NCBI GenBank assembly: GCA_964372275.1
Contig: CAYJRR010000096.1
Coordinates: 1-16,804, forward strand
Length of the DNA stretch: 16,804 nt
Reading direction: 5' to 3'
Source of the DNA: CAYJRR01 sp964372275 [NCBI: uncultured bacterium]
Lineage (GTDB): Bacteria > CAYJRR01
Part shown: one piece after another, positions 15,730-16,804 of the stretch
How the letters are laid out: every line of letters starts with the position of its first letter
How positions within the stretch are numbered: position 1 is the first letter of the stretch
Program-made: the position numbers and the translations under genes
Notes under the pieces: generated by a model
Told to the model about the DNA's origin: nothing
What the model saw: the letters and a program-made list of their open reading frames with translations, nothing else
The model's database searches: none

Positions 15730-15782
15730 TCGAAGACTTCCGTCGACGAGACCGGTTGGTCGCACCCTTGCAAATCGATCGA

Positions 15783-15800
15783 GTCGAGGGAGGGCTCGAC
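15783..15800 (+). promoter_or_regulatory. Hairpin presenting the Shine-Dalgarno in its loop
   Basis: GTCGAG (15783-15788) and CTCGAC (15795-15800) are perfect complements flanking GGAGGG (15789-15794). The stem ends one base before the ATG at 15802. A six-base-pair stem with the ribosome-binding site in the loop could set translation efficiency of the lipoprotein and the coupled Rieske gene. Confidence 0.45.
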
Positions 15801-15801
15801 C

Positions 15802-16656
15802 ATGAAGCGGATGGCGGCGTGGGGCGTGCGGGTGGCGGTGCTGATGGGATTGGGCGTCCACGGATGCGGAGCGAGCACCGCGGTCGGATCGGGGGAGTAT
15901 CCGGACGACGGCAGCGAAGAGGAGAACGGCGGGGAGAACGGCGGAGAGCAGGAAGAGGAGGAGGAAGGAAGCGGCACCCAACCGACCTCCTACGGTCCGC
16001 CGATCCTCGTCTCGCCGGCGAACGGCGCGCACCTCGGCGGCCTGGGCGCCGAGCTCGCGTTCGTCACGCACGACGGCGCGACGCAGTACCAGGTCCAGGT
16101 GCGCCCCTACAACGACGACGGTCCGGGGATCGACCTGATCCGCAACATCGAGTCGAGTTACACCGTGGAATCGCCGGTGATGGGGTACGGTCCCTACGTG
16201 ATGCTCCCGGACATGACCTACAGCTGGCGCGTCCGCACCACCGCGGCGATGACGGCGGTCGGCCCGGACGACGCCGCGTGGGGACCGTGGTCCGACACGC
16301 GCACCTTCACCACCGCGAGCCGGCACAGCGGCGGGATCACGCAGGTGAGCCCTCCGAACGGAACGGTCGTGCTCTCGACCGCCTCCTTGAACCTGCGCTG
16401 GTCCAACGCCAACAACGACGTCTTCCTCTACGAAGTCCAGGTGAGCCGGGATCCGACCTTCAACACCGATCCGGCGACGGCGACCTCTTTCGTCTGGTGG
16501 AACATCGTCCACGGCGGCGATAGCGCTCCTCTGAACAGCTGGTGGACCCCGATCCTGCCGGCGAGCTCGACGATCTACTGGCGCGTGCGTCCGCGCGTGC
16601 AGGGGGACGGATCGCCCGTCGCCTGGTCGCAGACCTGGAGTTTCCGCACGCAATGA
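15802..16656 (+). CDS. Lipoprotein with two fibronectin-III-like repeats
   Basis: The 284-residue protein has a lipoprotein-like signal (VRVAVLMGLGVHGC, cysteine at residue 22). Residues about 30-60 are a very acidic, Gly/Asn/Glu-rich linker that should extend the rest away from the membrane. Two similar modules follow, each opening with a strand-turn VSPxNG motif (ILVSPANGAHL and TQVSPPNGTVVL) and ending with a strand pair (YSWRVR and IYWRVR) then a TRTFTT or WSFRTQ closer, as fibronectin-III/Ig-like folds do. They probably bind carbohydrate or another surface partner. The Shine-Dalgarno GGAGGG is seven bases upstream inside a hairpin. The stop overlaps the start of the Rieske oxygenase gene by four bases (ATGA), an unusual pairing. 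Confidence 0.88.
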   Translation: MKRMAAWGVRVAVLMGLGVHGCGASTAVGSGEYPDDGSEEENGGENGGEQEEEEEGSGTQPTSYGPPILVSPANGAHLGGLGAELAFVTHDGATQYQVQVRPYNDDGPGIDLIRNIESSYTVESPVMGYGPYVMLPDMTYSWRVRTTAAMTAVGPDDAAWGPWSDTRTFTTASRHSGGITQVSPPNGTVVLSTASLNLRWSNANNDVFLYEVQVSRDPTFNTDPATATSFVWWNIVHGGDSAPLNSWWTPILPASSTIYWRVRPRVQGDGSPVAWSQTWSFRTQ

Positions 16657-16804
16657 TCGAATCGGCCTGGACGATCCCGTCCGCGTGGTACGTCGACCCG
16701 GCCCGGCTCGAGCGCGAGCGGGACCGGGTCTTCGCCCGTACATGGCAGGCCGCGGTACGCGAGGACCAGGTGGCGCGCGCCGGCGCGTTCGCCACCGCGG
16801 AGGT
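16653..16804 (+). CDS. Rieske ring-hydroxylating oxygenase large subunit, N-terminus only
   Basis: The first 50 codons are in the window and the gene continues past the right edge. The start matches large subunits of Rieske non-heme-iron oxygenases of the choline-monooxygenase/CntA type: TIPSAWYVDPARLERERDRVF, then ARTWQAAVREDQVARAGAF. In these enzymes the Rieske cluster ligands lie about 80-110 residues in, outside the window, so the class cannot be fixed. ATG 16653 overlaps the stop of the lipoprotein gene by four bases, which implies coupled translation. No signal peptide is seen, so it is cytoplasmic, whereas its coupled upstream neighbour is exported. Confidence 0.75.
   Translation, partial: MIESAWTIPSAWYVDPARLERERDRVFARTWQAAVREDQVARAGAFATAE

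Noticed and set aside
15916-15972. Purine-rich repeats resembling a microsatellite
   Set aside because: They are simply the codons of the acidic Glu/Gly/Asn linker of the FnIII-like lipoprotein; short and imperfect.
13026-16523. A 1165-codon open frame on the plus strand opposite sorAB and the gene at 12870
   Set aside because: It is antisense to well-supported genes, is dominated by Arg, Gly, Pro and Asp, and has no domain. Long antisense frames are expected in very GC-rich DNA.
1-16804. CRISPR arrays, tRNA or rRNA genes, transposases, integrases
   Set aside because: No spaced direct repeats, cloverleaf-like sequences, rRNA blocks or recombinase motifs were seen on reading either strand.

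Overview
This is a GC-rich chromosomal stretch (roughly two-thirds or more G+C, with third codon positions almost all G or C) from what looks like a Gram-negative, diderm bacterium. Evidence for a diderm is the number of lipoprotein and Sec signal peptides, a Tat-exported molybdoenzyme, and an outer-membrane-barrel-like C-terminus. The gene mix (lipoprotein M3 peptidase, CotH-like kinase lipoprotein, sulfite dehydrogenase, secreted TPR protein) would fit Acidobacteriota, Myxococcota or a related soil/sediment lineage. The phylum cannot be fixed from this sequence. I saw no rRNA, tRNA, CRISPR array, transposase, integrase or att-like site, so this reads as ordinary chromosome rather than a mobile island.

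Layout from left to right: (1) Positions 1-3396, minus strand, hold four overlapping genes for exported proteins: a lipoprotein, a small secreted protein, a CsgG/FlgO-like protein with a barrel-like C-terminus, and a second protein of similar front-end layout that runs off the left edge. (2) Divergent from these are a 114-residue orphan protein (3529-3873) and an M3-family zinc peptidase lipoprotein (3932-6127). (3) On the minus strand lie a CotH-kinase-like lipoprotein with a possible von Willebrand A-like front half (6159-8231), then a DUF1801 protein (8334-8741) translationally coupled to a secreted TPR protein (8741-10423). (4) On the plus strand, a DUF1304 membrane protein is fused in frame to a VOC/glyoxalase domain (10528-11313). 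(5) A minus-strand ATP-grasp enzyme (11314-12213) diverges from a small, possibly secreted protein (12269-12859), which converges on an unknown secreted protein (12870-13829). (6) SorA-SorB sulfite dehydrogenase (13999-15593, minus) oxidises sulfite in the periplasm and passes electrons to cytochrome c. (7) Divergent from sorA is a lipoprotein with two fibronectin-III-like repeats (15802-16656), whose stop overlaps the start of a Rieske ring-hydroxylating oxygenase that runs off the right edge.

The clearest functional unit is SorAB. The most interesting uncharacterised unit is the left-edge envelope operon. A recurring feature is that several first-of-transcript genes have a -10-like hexamer only 6-9 bases upstream of the start codon and no Shine-Dalgarno, as for leaderless mRNAs, while many operon-internal or overlapping genes have good Shine-Dalgarno sequences. 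There is no gap longer than 300 bases without a gene; the largest is 15594-15801.
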